Source of the DNA: Microbacterium sp. Yaish 1
Lineage (GTDB): Bacteria > Actinomycetota > Actinomycetes > Actinomycetales > Microbacteriaceae
Direction of reading: 5' to 3'
Length of the DNA stretch: 64,000 bases
Assembly: GCF_002245215.1 (NCBI RefSeq)
Contig: NZ_NPMR01000001.1
Span: forward strand, 1,733,593 to 1,797,592
The translations under genes and the position numbers were made by a program. Positions 16,221-23,794 of this stretch are shown in pieces (position 1 is the first letter of the stretch; each line of letters begins with the position of its first letter). The notes beneath the pieces are model-generated. The model saw only the letters and a program-made list of their open reading frames with translations, searched no databases and was not told the DNA's origin.

Positions 16221-17044
16221 CCCGGGATGACGGGGCGAACACCGTGCAACCCGTCGTGCCCGCGGAGGTCATCCGCGAGATCGCTCGCGAGCTCCATGAC
16301 GCGCGCGTGGGGGTGCGCACCATCCCGTACGTGAGTCCCCGCTTGCCGGAGCACGACCTCGGCTCGGCGTATGCGATCTCCGCCGAGCTCGCCGCGCTGC
16401 GCGAACGCGAGCTCGGGGTGCGCCGGGTGGGCCGCAAAGTCGGTCTGACCAATCCGCTGGTCCAGGCGCGCGTCGGGATCGACGAGCCCGACTACGGCAT
16501 CATCCACGACGACATGGTGTTTTCATCGGGCACGACGCTCTCGGCATCCCGGTACAACCGTCTGCTCATCGAGGCCGAGGTCGCCTTCGTCCTCGGCCAC
16601 GACATCCTGGAACCGACGCTCGAGGCGGTCGTCGCGGCCATCGATCACGTGACACCCGCGTTCGAGATCGTCGATTTCCGCTACGCGGGGAGTGTCGGAA
16701 AGATCGTCGACACCATCGCGGACAACGCCGGATGCAGTGGTCTCGTCCTCGGTGAAGAGCGACACCCGTACGGCAGCGTGGACCTGCGTTCCGTCGAGAT
16801 GGTGATCACCGCCGGCGCCGACGAGATCACGCGCGGCGTCGGCAGCAACGTCCTCGGCGACCCGGTGAACGCCATCGTGTGGCTGGCCGAGACCGCCATC
16901 CGCACGGGTGAGCCGCTGCGGGCAGGCGAGGTGCTGCTGTCCGGTTCCGTCGGGTACATCGAACCCTGGCCGATGGACGTCGAGTGCGTCGCGGCGTTCA
17001 CGGGGCTCGGCCGCGTCGTCGCAACAGTTGATTCGGAGAAATGA
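16217..17044 (+). CDS. mhpD: 2-keto-4-pentenoate hydratase (MhpD family)
   Basis: A 275-residue protein of the MhpD/DmpE/HpaH fold that hydrates 2-hydroxypenta-2,4-dienoate to 4-hydroxy-2-oxovalerate using a divalent metal. Family features are RRVGRKVGLTN near residue 70, the paired acidic ligands in LIEAEVAFVLG, AFEIVDFRY, and the late GEVLLSGSVGY. The GTG start overlaps the hydrolase stop as GTGA with GGAGG 7 nt upstream. The order dioxygenase-hydrolase-hydratase is that of a standard lower meta-cleavage pathway. Confidence 0.9.
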   Translation: MTRDDGANTVQPVVPAEVIREIARELHDARVGVRTIPYVSPRLPEHDLGSAYAISAELAALRERELGVRRVGRKVGLTNPLVQARVGIDEPDYGIIHDDMVFSSGTTLSASRYNRLLIEAEVAFVLGHDILEPTLEAVVAAIDHVTPAFEIVDFRYAGSVGKIVDTIADNAGCSGLVLGEERHPYGSVDLRSVEMVITAGADEITRGVGSNVLGDPVNAIVWLAETAIRTGEPLRAGEVLLSGSVGYIEPWPMDVECVAAFTGLGRVVATVDSEK

Positions 17045-17045
17045 C

Positions 17046-17510
17046 ATGACAGATCACCGCCCCGTGGACCCCATCACCCGGATCGAGATCGAGCAGCTCA
17101 TCTGCGAGATGCTCTACCGCCTCGACCATGACCAGGCAGACACGACCTGGGAGCTCTACACGTCCGACGGTATGTCCGTCGGACCGATGGGCGACATGGA
17201 TCGCGAGGCGATCAGGTCTTGGGGTGCTCAGCGTGCAGCGCGCACCGACATCGTCGGACGCCACTTCATCGGCGGCATCCGGTTGACGCAGGATGGCGAC
17301 GAGGTCGAGGGAACCGTGCAGTACCTCACCTTCCGCGACACCAACACGCCGGTCACCCAGCCCGCCTCCGTCGGCGAGTTCCGCGAGCGCTATCGCAAGG
17401 TGGACGGGCGCTGGCGATTCGTGCGTCGCGAGGTCGTCCCGATCTTCGGTGGTCAGGCGGCGGCGGCGCACGCCGCTCGTCTTGCTGCCGGCGGGGACGT
17501 CGAGCGATGA
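17046..17510 (+). CDS. SnoaL-like / NTF2-fold protein in the aromatic operon
   Basis: A 154-residue alpha+beta barrel protein of the SnoaL/NTF2 superfamily. It has an N-terminal helix bundle (IEIEQLICEMLYRLDHDQ), a WELYTSDGMSVGP segment, GRHFIGGIRL, and a terminal sheet WRFVRREVVPIFGG. This fold serves in isomerases, cyclases, dehydratases and small dioxygenase subunits. It starts 1 nt after the hydratase stop and overlaps the aldolase start as ATGA, so it is translated with the pathway enzymes. No such component exists in the E. coli mhp pathway, so a substrate-specific side-chain step is possible. Its exact role is unknown. Confidence 0.8.
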   Translation: MTDHRPVDPITRIEIEQLICEMLYRLDHDQADTTWELYTSDGMSVGPMGDMDREAIRSWGAQRAARTDIVGRHFIGGIRLTQDGDEVEGTVQYLTFRDTNTPVTQPASVGEFRERYRKVDGRWRFVRREVVPIFGGQAAAAHAARLAAGGDVER

Positions 17511-18277
17511 AGCCCCATGACCTCGGCGGACGTCGGCCGGTGCTGTTCCACCAGGCGCTGCCCTCGCTCTCCGAGCCCGAGTGGGCGGTCGCCGCCGGGT
17601 ACGACGGTGTGATCCTCGATCTGCAGCACGGGGAACTCGGCCTGGAAGCAGCGTGCGGCATCCTGCGGTCGCTCCCGCGCGCCTCCGCCTACTCCTACGC
17701 GAGGGTGGGTGGCGTCGACGCGGCCGTCATCCTGCGGCTGCTCGACAGCGGGGCCCGGGGGATCATCGCGCCCACCGTGGAATCCCGGGCGCAGGCGGAA
17801 GCGCTCGTCGCGGCGACCAAATATCCCCCGGTCGGCAATCGCAGCATCGGCCCTTCTCGCCCCGGGCTCTACCCGGGCGAGAGCTACACCGAGGCAGGGA
17901 ACGTCGCGGTCTCGGCGATCGCTCAGATCGAGACGCGCGCGGGGATGCAGCACGCGGAGGAGATCGTCTCGACACCCGGCCTCGACTCCATCTACATCGG
18001 CCCGGCCGACCTGGCTGCCTCCCACGGCCTGCCGGCTCGGGGCGACTGGGAAGACGGCCCGGTGTGGGATGCGATCGGACGGCTGCGCGAGCTGACCACG
18101 GCGCATGGCGTCACGCTCGGCATCTATTCCGGCCGGCCCGCGTACACGGCCGATCTGTTCTCGCGGGGCCTCGTCGACTACGTCGGCCTCGGAATCGACC
18201 TCGTCCTGCTGAACCACGCGTTCCAGGGCGCCATCACGGCGCTGGCGACAGCGCGATCTTCGGAGAATGCCTCATGA
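17507..18277 (+). CDS. HpcH/HpaI-type class II pyruvate aldolase
   Basis: A 256-residue metal-dependent aldolase of the HpcH/HpaI family, which cleaves 4-hydroxy-2-oxo acids to pyruvate and an aldehyde. It shows VILDLQHGELG (catalytic His41), SYARVGG (substrate-binding Arg), AQIETRAGMQHAEEI (metal Glu), and IYIGPADLAASHGLP (metal Asp). In E. coli mhp this step is done by the MhpE-MhpF complex, which is not related; here the HpaI fold stands in and no acylating aldehyde dehydrogenase follows. ATG overlaps the SnoaL stop (ATGA) and its stop overlaps the monooxygenase ATG. Confidence 0.9.
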   Translation: MKPHDLGGRRPVLFHQALPSLSEPEWAVAAGYDGVILDLQHGELGLEAACGILRSLPRASAYSYARVGGVDAAVILRLLDSGARGIIAPTVESRAQAEALVAATKYPPVGNRSIGPSRPGLYPGESYTEAGNVAVSAIAQIETRAGMQHAEEIVSTPGLDSIYIGPADLAASHGLPARGDWEDGPVWDAIGRLRELTTAHGVTLGIYSGRPAYTADLFSRGLVDYVGLGIDLVLLNHAFQGAITALATARSSENAS

Positions 18278-19899
18278 GCGAGTCCACGGACGTCCTCGTC
18301 ATCGGTGCCGGTCCCGTCGGACTGACCATCGCCAATCTTCTCGGCCAGCACGGCGTGAACGTGCTCGTCGTCGACCGGAACGACGAGCTGATCGATTATC
18401 CGCGCGCCGTCGGCATCGATGACGAGGCGCTGCGGACGATGCAGACTCTCGGACTCGTGGATCAGGTGCTGCCGCACACCATCCCGGATCAGAAGATCTA
18501 CATGATCAACGGCGCCCGGACGATCCTCTCGGAAGTCAACCCGACGACTCGCGAGTTCGGGTGGCCGCGGCGCAACGGTTTCGTGCAGCCTCTCGTCGAC
18601 CGTGTGCTCCTCGAGGGGCTCGATCGGTTCCCATCCGTCGATGTGCGCTTCGGCACCGAGGTGGTCGATGTCGAGGAAGAGACGGATGCCGCCGTGGCGG
18701 CGCTCGCCGACGGCACGAGCGTGCGCGCGAGCTACGTCGTCGCCGCCGAGGGAGGAGCATCCGCGACGCGGAAGCGGCTCGGCATCTCGTTCGATGGCGA
18801 GACCCGTCCCAGCGACGGGATCGTCATCGACGTCGCGAACGACCCCATCGGCACTCCCCACGCGGTGTTCGGCGGCGACCCGGCCCGCAGCTACGCCACC
18901 ATCGCGCTGCCGCACGGCATCCGGCGGTGGGAGTTCACGTTGCAGGAGCATGAGGACGCCGCGCTCGTCGACGACGACGCGTTCGTCTTCGAGCTGCTCG
19001 CCCCGCACGTGCCCGACCCCGCTCGTCTCGACATCATCCGCCGCCGGGTCTACCGGCACCATGCCCGGGTGGCCGGCAGGTTCCGCGATGGGCGGGTCTT
19101 CCTCGCGGGCGACGCAGCGCACGTCATGCCCGTCGTCGGAGGCCAGGGATGGAACTCGGGCATCCGGGACGCGTTCAATCTGGGCTGGAAGCTCGCGGCC
19201 GTGGTCACGGGGGTCGCCGACGATGCGCTGCTCGACACGTACGAGCAGGAGCGCCGCGGCCATGTGACGCAGATGGTCGCGGTGTCGCTCGGCATGGCGA
19301 AGGAGATGACCGACCACGACCCGGTGGCCGCCGCCGAGCGCGACCGCATCGCCGCCAACCGCACTCCGGAGGAGCGGGAGGCGCAGCGGCGGCAGGCGTT
19401 CAAGCCGCAGCCGAAGTTCGATGCCGGCGTGGTCGTGCACCGGGCTTCGCCGACGTACAAGTCGTTGCCGGACCGTGACGCCACCTGCAACGCCGGGTCG
19501 ATCTTCCCGCAGCCGTGGATGGCCGACGCCAGCGGTCGGGAGGTTCGTCTCGACGACGCCACCGGCCAGGGATGGCGGGTACTGATGTGGAACAACGACC
19601 CCTCGGTCTTCGTGACGGAGCGGACCCGAGAGGTGCTCGGGAAGCTCGACGCCCGCCTCGTCCAGATCGTGCCCCGCGCGCAGCTCACGTGGGCCCGCGA
19701 ACGTGCCGGAGCGGATGTCATCGTGGTGGGCGACCGGGGCGGGGAGGAGAGCCTGCAGGCCTGGTTCGACGCGCACCCCGTCGGTGCGGTCGTCCTGCGT
19801 CCGGACCACGTCATCGCCGCGGAGTGTCTGGCTCAAGAGCTGGAGGACGTGTTGATCGAGGTCATGGCAGCGGCCTCAGTGTCACTCGACATGCCCTGA
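18274..19899 (+). CDS. mhpA: FAD-dependent aromatic monooxygenase, MhpA-like
   Basis: A 541-residue class A flavoprotein hydroxylase. The N-terminal FAD motif is VLVIGAGPVGLTIANLLG, DYPRAVGIDDEALRTMQTLGL follows at about residue 45, and the second FAD motif is VFLAGDAAHVMPVVGGQG near residue 285 with NSGIRDAFNLGWKLA. A thioredoxin-like C-terminal domain follows. MhpA enzymes ortho-hydroxylate 3-hydroxyphenylpropionate or 3-hydroxycinnamate with NADH and O2, producing the catechol used by MhpB. Being last in the operon while acting first is unusual but not unique. Substrate is inferred from the family and the MhpB partner. Confidence 0.88.
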   Translation: MSESTDVLVIGAGPVGLTIANLLGQHGVNVLVVDRNDELIDYPRAVGIDDEALRTMQTLGLVDQVLPHTIPDQKIYMINGARTILSEVNPTTREFGWPRRNGFVQPLVDRVLLEGLDRFPSVDVRFGTEVVDVEEETDAAVAALADGTSVRASYVVAAEGGASATRKRLGISFDGETRPSDGIVIDVANDPIGTPHAVFGGDPARSYATIALPHGIRRWEFTLQEHEDAALVDDDAFVFELLAPHVPDPARLDIIRRRVYRHHARVAGRFRDGRVFLAGDAAHVMPVVGGQGWNSGIRDAFNLGWKLAAVVTGVADDALLDTYEQERRGHVTQMVAVSLGMAKEMTDHDPVAAAERDRIAANRTPEEREAQRRQAFKPQPKFDAGVVVHRASPTYKSLPDRDATCNAGSIFPQPWMADASGREVRLDDATGQGWRVLMWNNDPSVFVTERTREVLGKLDARLVQIVPRAQLTWARERAGADVIVVGDRGGEESLQAWFDAHPVGAVVLRPDHVIAAECLAQELEDVLIEVMAAASVSLDMP

Positions 19900-19928
19900 T
19901 CGGACGGATCGACGCGGCGTGAGGACGA

Positions 19929-20011
19929 GCCGGGATGCAAGCGATCTTCTCGGACACGCCGGGTGGGATGCCGCGGCGCCGGGGTGTTGGCTGGAAACCC
20001 TTGCATCCCGG
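19929..20011. repeat. Palindromic repeat, right copy, with 12-bp inverted ends
   Basis: CCGGGATGCAAG (19930-19941) and CTTGCATCCCGG (20000-20011) are a perfect 12-bp inverted pair enclosing 58 nt. The interior carries a second, imperfect stem between GGACACGCCGG and CCGGGGTGTTGG. Blocks shared in order with 5146-5212 include CGAGCCGGGATGCAAG, GATC, GACAC, GGGATGCCGC and CCGGGGTGT. It lies 29 nt after the monooxygenase stop and before the tRNA terminator. It may be a mobile or REP-like element, or a terminator. Confidence 0.7.
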
Positions 20012-20046
20012 CACGGGCGGGGCGGCTCGACGGCAACCGCACAGAT

Positions 20047-20083
20047 GCGAAAGGGACGCGACCGGTGGCCGCGTCCCTTTCGC
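20047..20083 (-). terminator. Terminator hairpin of tRNA-Gly
   Basis: A perfect 14-bp stem (20047-20060 with 20070-20083, GCGAAAGGGACGCG against its complement) with a 9-nt loop. It begins 2 nt beyond the encoded CCA of the minus-strand tRNA, the usual position for a tRNA terminator. The run of T after the stem is weak, as is common in such GC-rich genomes. Confidence 0.8.
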
Positions 20084-20088
20084 AGTGG

Positions 20089-20159
20089 AGGGGCTGACGG
20101 GAATCGAACCCGCGCTATCTGCTTGGGAAGCAGATGTTCTGCCATTGAACTACAGCCCC
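20089..20159 (-). tRNA. tRNA-Gly(CCC)
   Basis: Read on the minus strand, a 71-nt cloverleaf: acceptor GGGGCTG paired with CAGCCCC, D-arm GTTC/GAAC, anticodon stem TCTGC/GCAGA with loop TTCCCAA (anticodon CCC), and T-loop TTCGATT. The CCA tail is encoded at 20088-20086. The gene's 3' end faces the catabolic block. Confidence 0.96.
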
Positions 20160-20184
20160 ACGCACCCGGAGGTGCTCGGTCAGC

Positions 20185-20550
20185 TTACCCCACAGGGCCC
20201 GGACCGCCCGAAGCCGGACCACCCGGTGCACCAGGAGCAGCCGGCCCACCCGGCCCACCCGGCCCGTACCCGCCCGGCGCGGGCGGAGCCTGCGGATACG
20301 GCGGCGCCGGGCGCGGACCGGCACCATAACCACCGACACCACCGCCACCGGCACCCCCGACACCGCCACCACCCGGGAACTGCCCGCCGCTCTCGCGCAT
20401 CGCGAGCAGCATCCCGTTCTTCACCGCCGTGCGCATCAGCAGGTAGCTCACCCAGAGGATGAGCGCGATCGTCCCGAGGTAGATCGCGATGCCGAGCACG
20501 ATGAAACCGATGCCGAAGGCCGCCGCGGGCCCCGCGTAGTCGTTGTACAT
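20185..20550 (-). CDS. Small membrane protein with Gly/Pro-rich tail
   Basis: A 121-residue protein with one long or two close hydrophobic segments (about residues 10-45, FGIGFIVLGIAIYLGTIALI and onward). A short basic/polar linker KNGMLLAMRESGG follows, then about 65 residues of low-complexity Gly/Pro/Ala. The tail is probably disordered. TAGTGT ends 7 nt before the ATG at 20550, supporting this start over a GTG three codons upstream. No family is recognised. It neighbours the tRNA gene and is not obviously linked to the glycosidase operon. Confidence 0.72.
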   Translation of the reverse strand: MYNDYAGPAAAFGIGFIVLGIAIYLGTIALILWVSYLLMRTAVKNGMLLAMRESGGQFPGGGGVGGAGGGGVGGYGAGPRPAPPYPQAPPAPGGYGPGGPGGPAAPGAPGGPASGGPGPVG

Positions 20551-20557
20551 GGCCCGC

Positions 20558-20563
20558 ACACTA
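20558..20563 (-). promoter_or_regulatory. -10 box TAGTGT, short-leader promoter
   Basis: TAGTGT on the minus strand ends 7 nt before the ATG at 20550. Transcription from it would start at or next to the start codon. No clear -35 hexamer is seen. Confidence 0.5.
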
Positions 20564-20593
20564 TCGCTCGAGCGGGCCGCGCACGACCCCTGG

Positions 20594-22873
20594 TCACCGC
20601 TCGATCGCGACCTCGACGATCCGCCGGTCGGATGCCGCGACGCGGTGCACCTCGCCGACGATCTCGGTCGCCGCCTCGGTCTCGCGCTCCGCGCACGACG
20701 GTCCGACCCAGAGCTCGATCTCGCCGGGCTCGACGATGCGCACGCCCTCGCGTCCGGTGAAGGCCAGCCGCGTGGTGGGCACGTCGAACGAGACGGTCGC
20801 CTCGGCGCCGGCGTCCAGCTCCACCCGGGCGAAGCCGAGCAGCTGCGCGACCGGACGCGTCGCGCTCGCGTGGACGTCGCGGGCGTACAGCTGCACGAGG
20901 TCGGTGCCCGCGCGCTCGCCCGTGTTCCGCACGCGCACGGTCGCCGTGAAGGCGTCTCCGGCCGAGACCGACTCGGTCACCGACAGACCGGCCCGCTCGA
21001 ACGTCGTGTAGCTGAGCCCGTGCCCGAACGGCAGCGCGGGGGTGCTGTCGGCGCTCGTGATCTCGTTCGGCCCGCCGAGGATCGGGTGCAGGTAGCTGTA
21101 GGGCTGCGAGCCCGACGAGCGGGGGAGCGAGACGGGAAGGTGACCCGACGGCGAGACCTCGCCGCTCAGGACCGCAGCGATCGCGGCACCCCCCTCTTCG
21201 CCGGGGAAGAAGGTCTGCAGCGCCGCCGCGACGGCCCCCTCGCCCGAGAGCGCCCAGTCGATCGCGTACGGCCGCCCCGACAGGACGACGAGCACGACCG
21301 GGGTGCCCGTCGCGACGAGGCGCTCGACGAGCTCGCGCTGCACGCCCGGCAGCTCGAGCGAGTCGGCGTCGTTCCCCTCGCCGACGGTGCCCCGCCCGAA
21401 CAGTCCGGCCCGGTCGCCGACGGCGACGATGGCGACATCGGCCGCGCGTGCGGCATCCTCCGCCTCGGCGAAGCCCGACCGGTCGTCGCCCTCGGCCTCG
21501 CAGCCGCGCACGACGGTGACCTCGGCGTCAGGCATGGCGTCGACGAGGGATGCCGCGAGCGTCGGGATCTCGAATCCCATCGGCACGCCCGGGTGGTGGG
21601 CGAGCACGTGGTTGGCGAACGAGTAGCAGCCCATGAGCGCTTCCGAGCTGTCGCCGTTCGGTCCGATCACGGCGACGCGGCGGGGCGACGCGAGCGGCAG
21701 CACGCCGTCGTTGGTCAGCAGCACGACCGATTCCTCGGCGAGGCGACGGGCGACGGCGCGGTGTGCGGGCGAGTCGAGGTCGATGCTCGCGGGCGGGTCC
21801 TCGAAGGTCTCGTCGAGGAGGCCCAGCTCCTCCTTCTGGATGAGCACGCGACGCACGGCGCGATCGATGAGCGCCTCATCGACCTGACCCGCGCGGACGC
21901 GCTCGGCGAGCGGTCCGACGTAGGCGTCGCCGGTCGGGAGCTCGACGTCGATGCCGGCCTCGAGGGCGAGCTGCGCGGCCTCGCCGCGGTCGCGGGCGAC
22001 GGCGTGCATCGTCTGGAGGAAGGCGACGGAGAAGTAGTCCGACACGACGGTGCCGTCGAAGCCCCACGTCTCGCGCAGGAGGTCGGTGAGGTAGGCGGGC
22101 GTCGCCGCCACCGGCACCCCGTCGATCTCGGCGTACGAGTTCATCACCGAGCGCACGCCGCCGTCGCGGACAGCCATCTCGAACGGCGGCAGGAACACGT
22201 CGGCGATCTCGCGCGGACCGGCGTGCACCGGCGCGTGGTTGCGCCCCGCCTGCGAGCCGGAGTAGCCCACGAAGTGCTTCAGCGTCGCGTGGACTCCCGT
22301 GCTCTGCAGGCCCCGCACGTATGCGGTGCCGATGACACCCACCACGTACGGATCTTCCGCGATGCACTCGTCGACGCGGCCCCAGCGGGGGTCGCGGATG
22401 ACGTCGAGCACCGGAGCGAGCCCCTGGTGGATGCCGAGCTCGCGCATCGACTCGCCGATGAGCGCCCCCATCTCCTCGACGAGCTCGGGGTCGAACGCCG
22501 CGCCCCACGCGAGGGGCGTGGGGAAGGTCGCCGCCTGCCACGCCGCCAGCCCCGTCAGGCACTCCTCGTGCACGAGGGCGGGAATTCCCAGACGCGTCTC
22601 GCGGACGAGGCGGCGCTGTTCGTTCCACAACCATGCCGCCCGCTCGATCGGGTCGACGGGCCGTGTGCCGTAGACGCGGGTCAGCTGGCCGAGGCCGTGG
22701 ACGGTCGCGTCGGCGTAGGCGGTCGACGACGCCATCTCGCCCGCCATCGGGGCGACGACCTCATCGCCCTGGTCGACCCAGAAGCCGACCAGCTGGGCCA
22801 GCTTCTCGTCGAGGGTCATGCGCGCGATCAGGTCGGAGACGCGCGTCGAGACGGAGATATCGGTGAGGGTCAC
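20594..22873 (-). CDS. Glycoside hydrolase family 3 beta-glycosidase
   Basis: A 759-residue GH3 enzyme: (beta/alpha)8 domain, alpha/beta sandwich, and a C-terminal fibronectin III-like domain (about residues 650-745). The nucleophile is Asp279 in TVVSDYFSV, and the substrate-binding KHFVGYS motif is near residue 199. There is no signal peptide, so it acts in the cytoplasm on imported oligosaccharides. GH3 enzymes of this architecture release glucose or xylose from beta-glucosides or xylo-oligosaccharides; the two cannot be separated here. The GTG start lies 24 nt after the permease stop. It is the last gene of the sugar operon. Confidence 0.93.
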   Translation of the reverse strand: MTLTDISVSTRVSDLIARMTLDEKLAQLVGFWVDQGDEVVAPMAGEMASSTAYADATVHGLGQLTRVYGTRPVDPIERAAWLWNEQRRLVRETRLGIPALVHEECLTGLAAWQAATFPTPLAWGAAFDPELVEEMGALIGESMRELGIHQGLAPVLDVIRDPRWGRVDECIAEDPYVVGVIGTAYVRGLQSTGVHATLKHFVGYSGSQAGRNHAPVHAGPREIADVFLPPFEMAVRDGGVRSVMNSYAEIDGVPVAATPAYLTDLLRETWGFDGTVVSDYFSVAFLQTMHAVARDRGEAAQLALEAGIDVELPTGDAYVGPLAERVRAGQVDEALIDRAVRRVLIQKEELGLLDETFEDPPASIDLDSPAHRAVARRLAEESVVLLTNDGVLPLASPRRVAVIGPNGDSSEALMGCYSFANHVLAHHPGVPMGFEIPTLAASLVDAMPDAEVTVVRGCEAEGDDRSGFAEAEDAARAADVAIVAVGDRAGLFGRGTVGEGNDADSLELPGVQRELVERLVATGTPVVLVVLSGRPYAIDWALSGEGAVAAALQTFFPGEEGGAAIAAVLSGEVSPSGHLPVSLPRSSGSQPYSYLHPILGGPNEITSADSTPALPFGHGLSYTTFERAGLSVTESVSAGDAFTATVRVRNTGERAGTDLVQLYARDVHASATRPVAQLLGFARVELDAGAEATVSFDVPTTRLAFTGREGVRIVEPGEIELWVGPSCAERETEAATEIVGEVHRVAASDRRIVEVAIER

Positions 22874-22897
22874 GGTTCGTGCTTTCTCTACGGGGGA

Positions 22898-23794
22898 TCA
22901 GCCCTTGACGGCGCCGGTCAGGCCACCGACGATGCGGCGCTCGAACAGGCTGAAGAACGCCAGGGCGGGAAGCATCGACAGGGATGTGAAGGCGAGAACC
23001 TTCGCCGTGTCGACCGAGTACTGCGACGAGAACGCCTGCACGCCGAGCGGCAGGGTGAACGTCGCCTCGTTGTTGAGGATGAACAGCGGGAGCAGGTAGC
23101 TGTTCCAGCTGCCGATGAAGGCCAGGATGCCGACCGTGATGACGCCGGGAACCGACAGGGGCAGCACCATCCGCCAGAAGAACGACAGGCGCCCGCATCC
23201 GTCGATGAACGCCGCCTCCTGGATCTCGTCGGGGATCGCCCGCAGGAACGGCACCAGGATGATGATCGTCATCGGCAGCGCGAACGCGATCTGCGGCAGG
23301 ATGATGCCCGCGAGCGAGTTCATGAGGCCGAGGTCGCGGATGACGATGTACAGCGGCGTGATCGCGACGGTGATGGGGAACATCAGGCCCGAGGCGAAGA
23401 CGGCGTACAGCACCCCGCGGCCGCGGAACCGGTACCGGGCGAGGATGTAGCTCGCCATGAGGCCGAGCAGCACGGCACCGATCGTCGTCGCGCCGGCGGC
23501 GATGGTGGAGTTGAGCACCTGCTGCCAGAACTGCGAGCCGGTGAGCACCGCCAGATAGTTCTCGATGTTCCACGGCGACGGCCACCCGGCGGGGTCGACG
23601 GTGATCTGGGCGTTGCTGCGGAAGCCTCCGATGATGATGTACAGCACCGGCGCGAGCATGAGTGCGATCACCACGAGGGCGACGAAGTACACGACGGGGC
23701 TGCCCCAGGGCAGGCGTTCCTTGCGGCGTCCGCGACGCCCGGTCGGTGCCGGCGCGACGATCGCGCGCGTGGCGGGGGAGGTGAGGGCGGTCAT
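22898..23794 (-). CDS. Carbohydrate ABC transporter permease (MalG-type)
   Basis: A 298-residue inner-membrane permease with six hydrophobic segments. The EAA loop that contacts the ATPase reads EIQEAAFIDGCGRLSFFWRM near residue 195. It pairs with the MalF-type permease upstream, with which it overlaps by 4 nt. No ATPase gene is in the operon; many actinobacteria share one MsiK-type ATPase among such importers, so this is expected. Confidence 0.93.
   Translation of the reverse strand: MTALTSPATRAIVAPAPTGRRGRRKERLPWGSPVVYFVALVVIALMLAPVLYIIIGGFRSNAQITVDPAGWPSPWNIENYLAVLTGSQFWQQVLNSTIAAGATTIGAVLLGLMASYILARYRFRGRGVLYAVFASGLMFPITVAITPLYIVIRDLGLMNSLAGIILPQIAFALPMTIIILVPFLRAIPDEIQEAAFIDGCGRLSFFWRMVLPLSVPGVITVGILAFIGSWNSYLLPLFILNNEATFTLPLGVQAFSSQYSVDTAKVLAFTSLSMLPALAFFSLFERRIVGGLTGAVKG

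Noticed and set aside
5122..20159. Classic tRNA-integrated genomic island with att repeats
   Set aside because: No copy of the tRNA-Gly 3' end was found near 5.1 kb and there is no integrase, so only the palindrome bracketing is reported.
20185..20400. Short tandem repeats or CRISPR-like array
   Set aside because: The repetition is a Gly/Pro codon run inside a small protein gene; there are no regular repeats and spacers.
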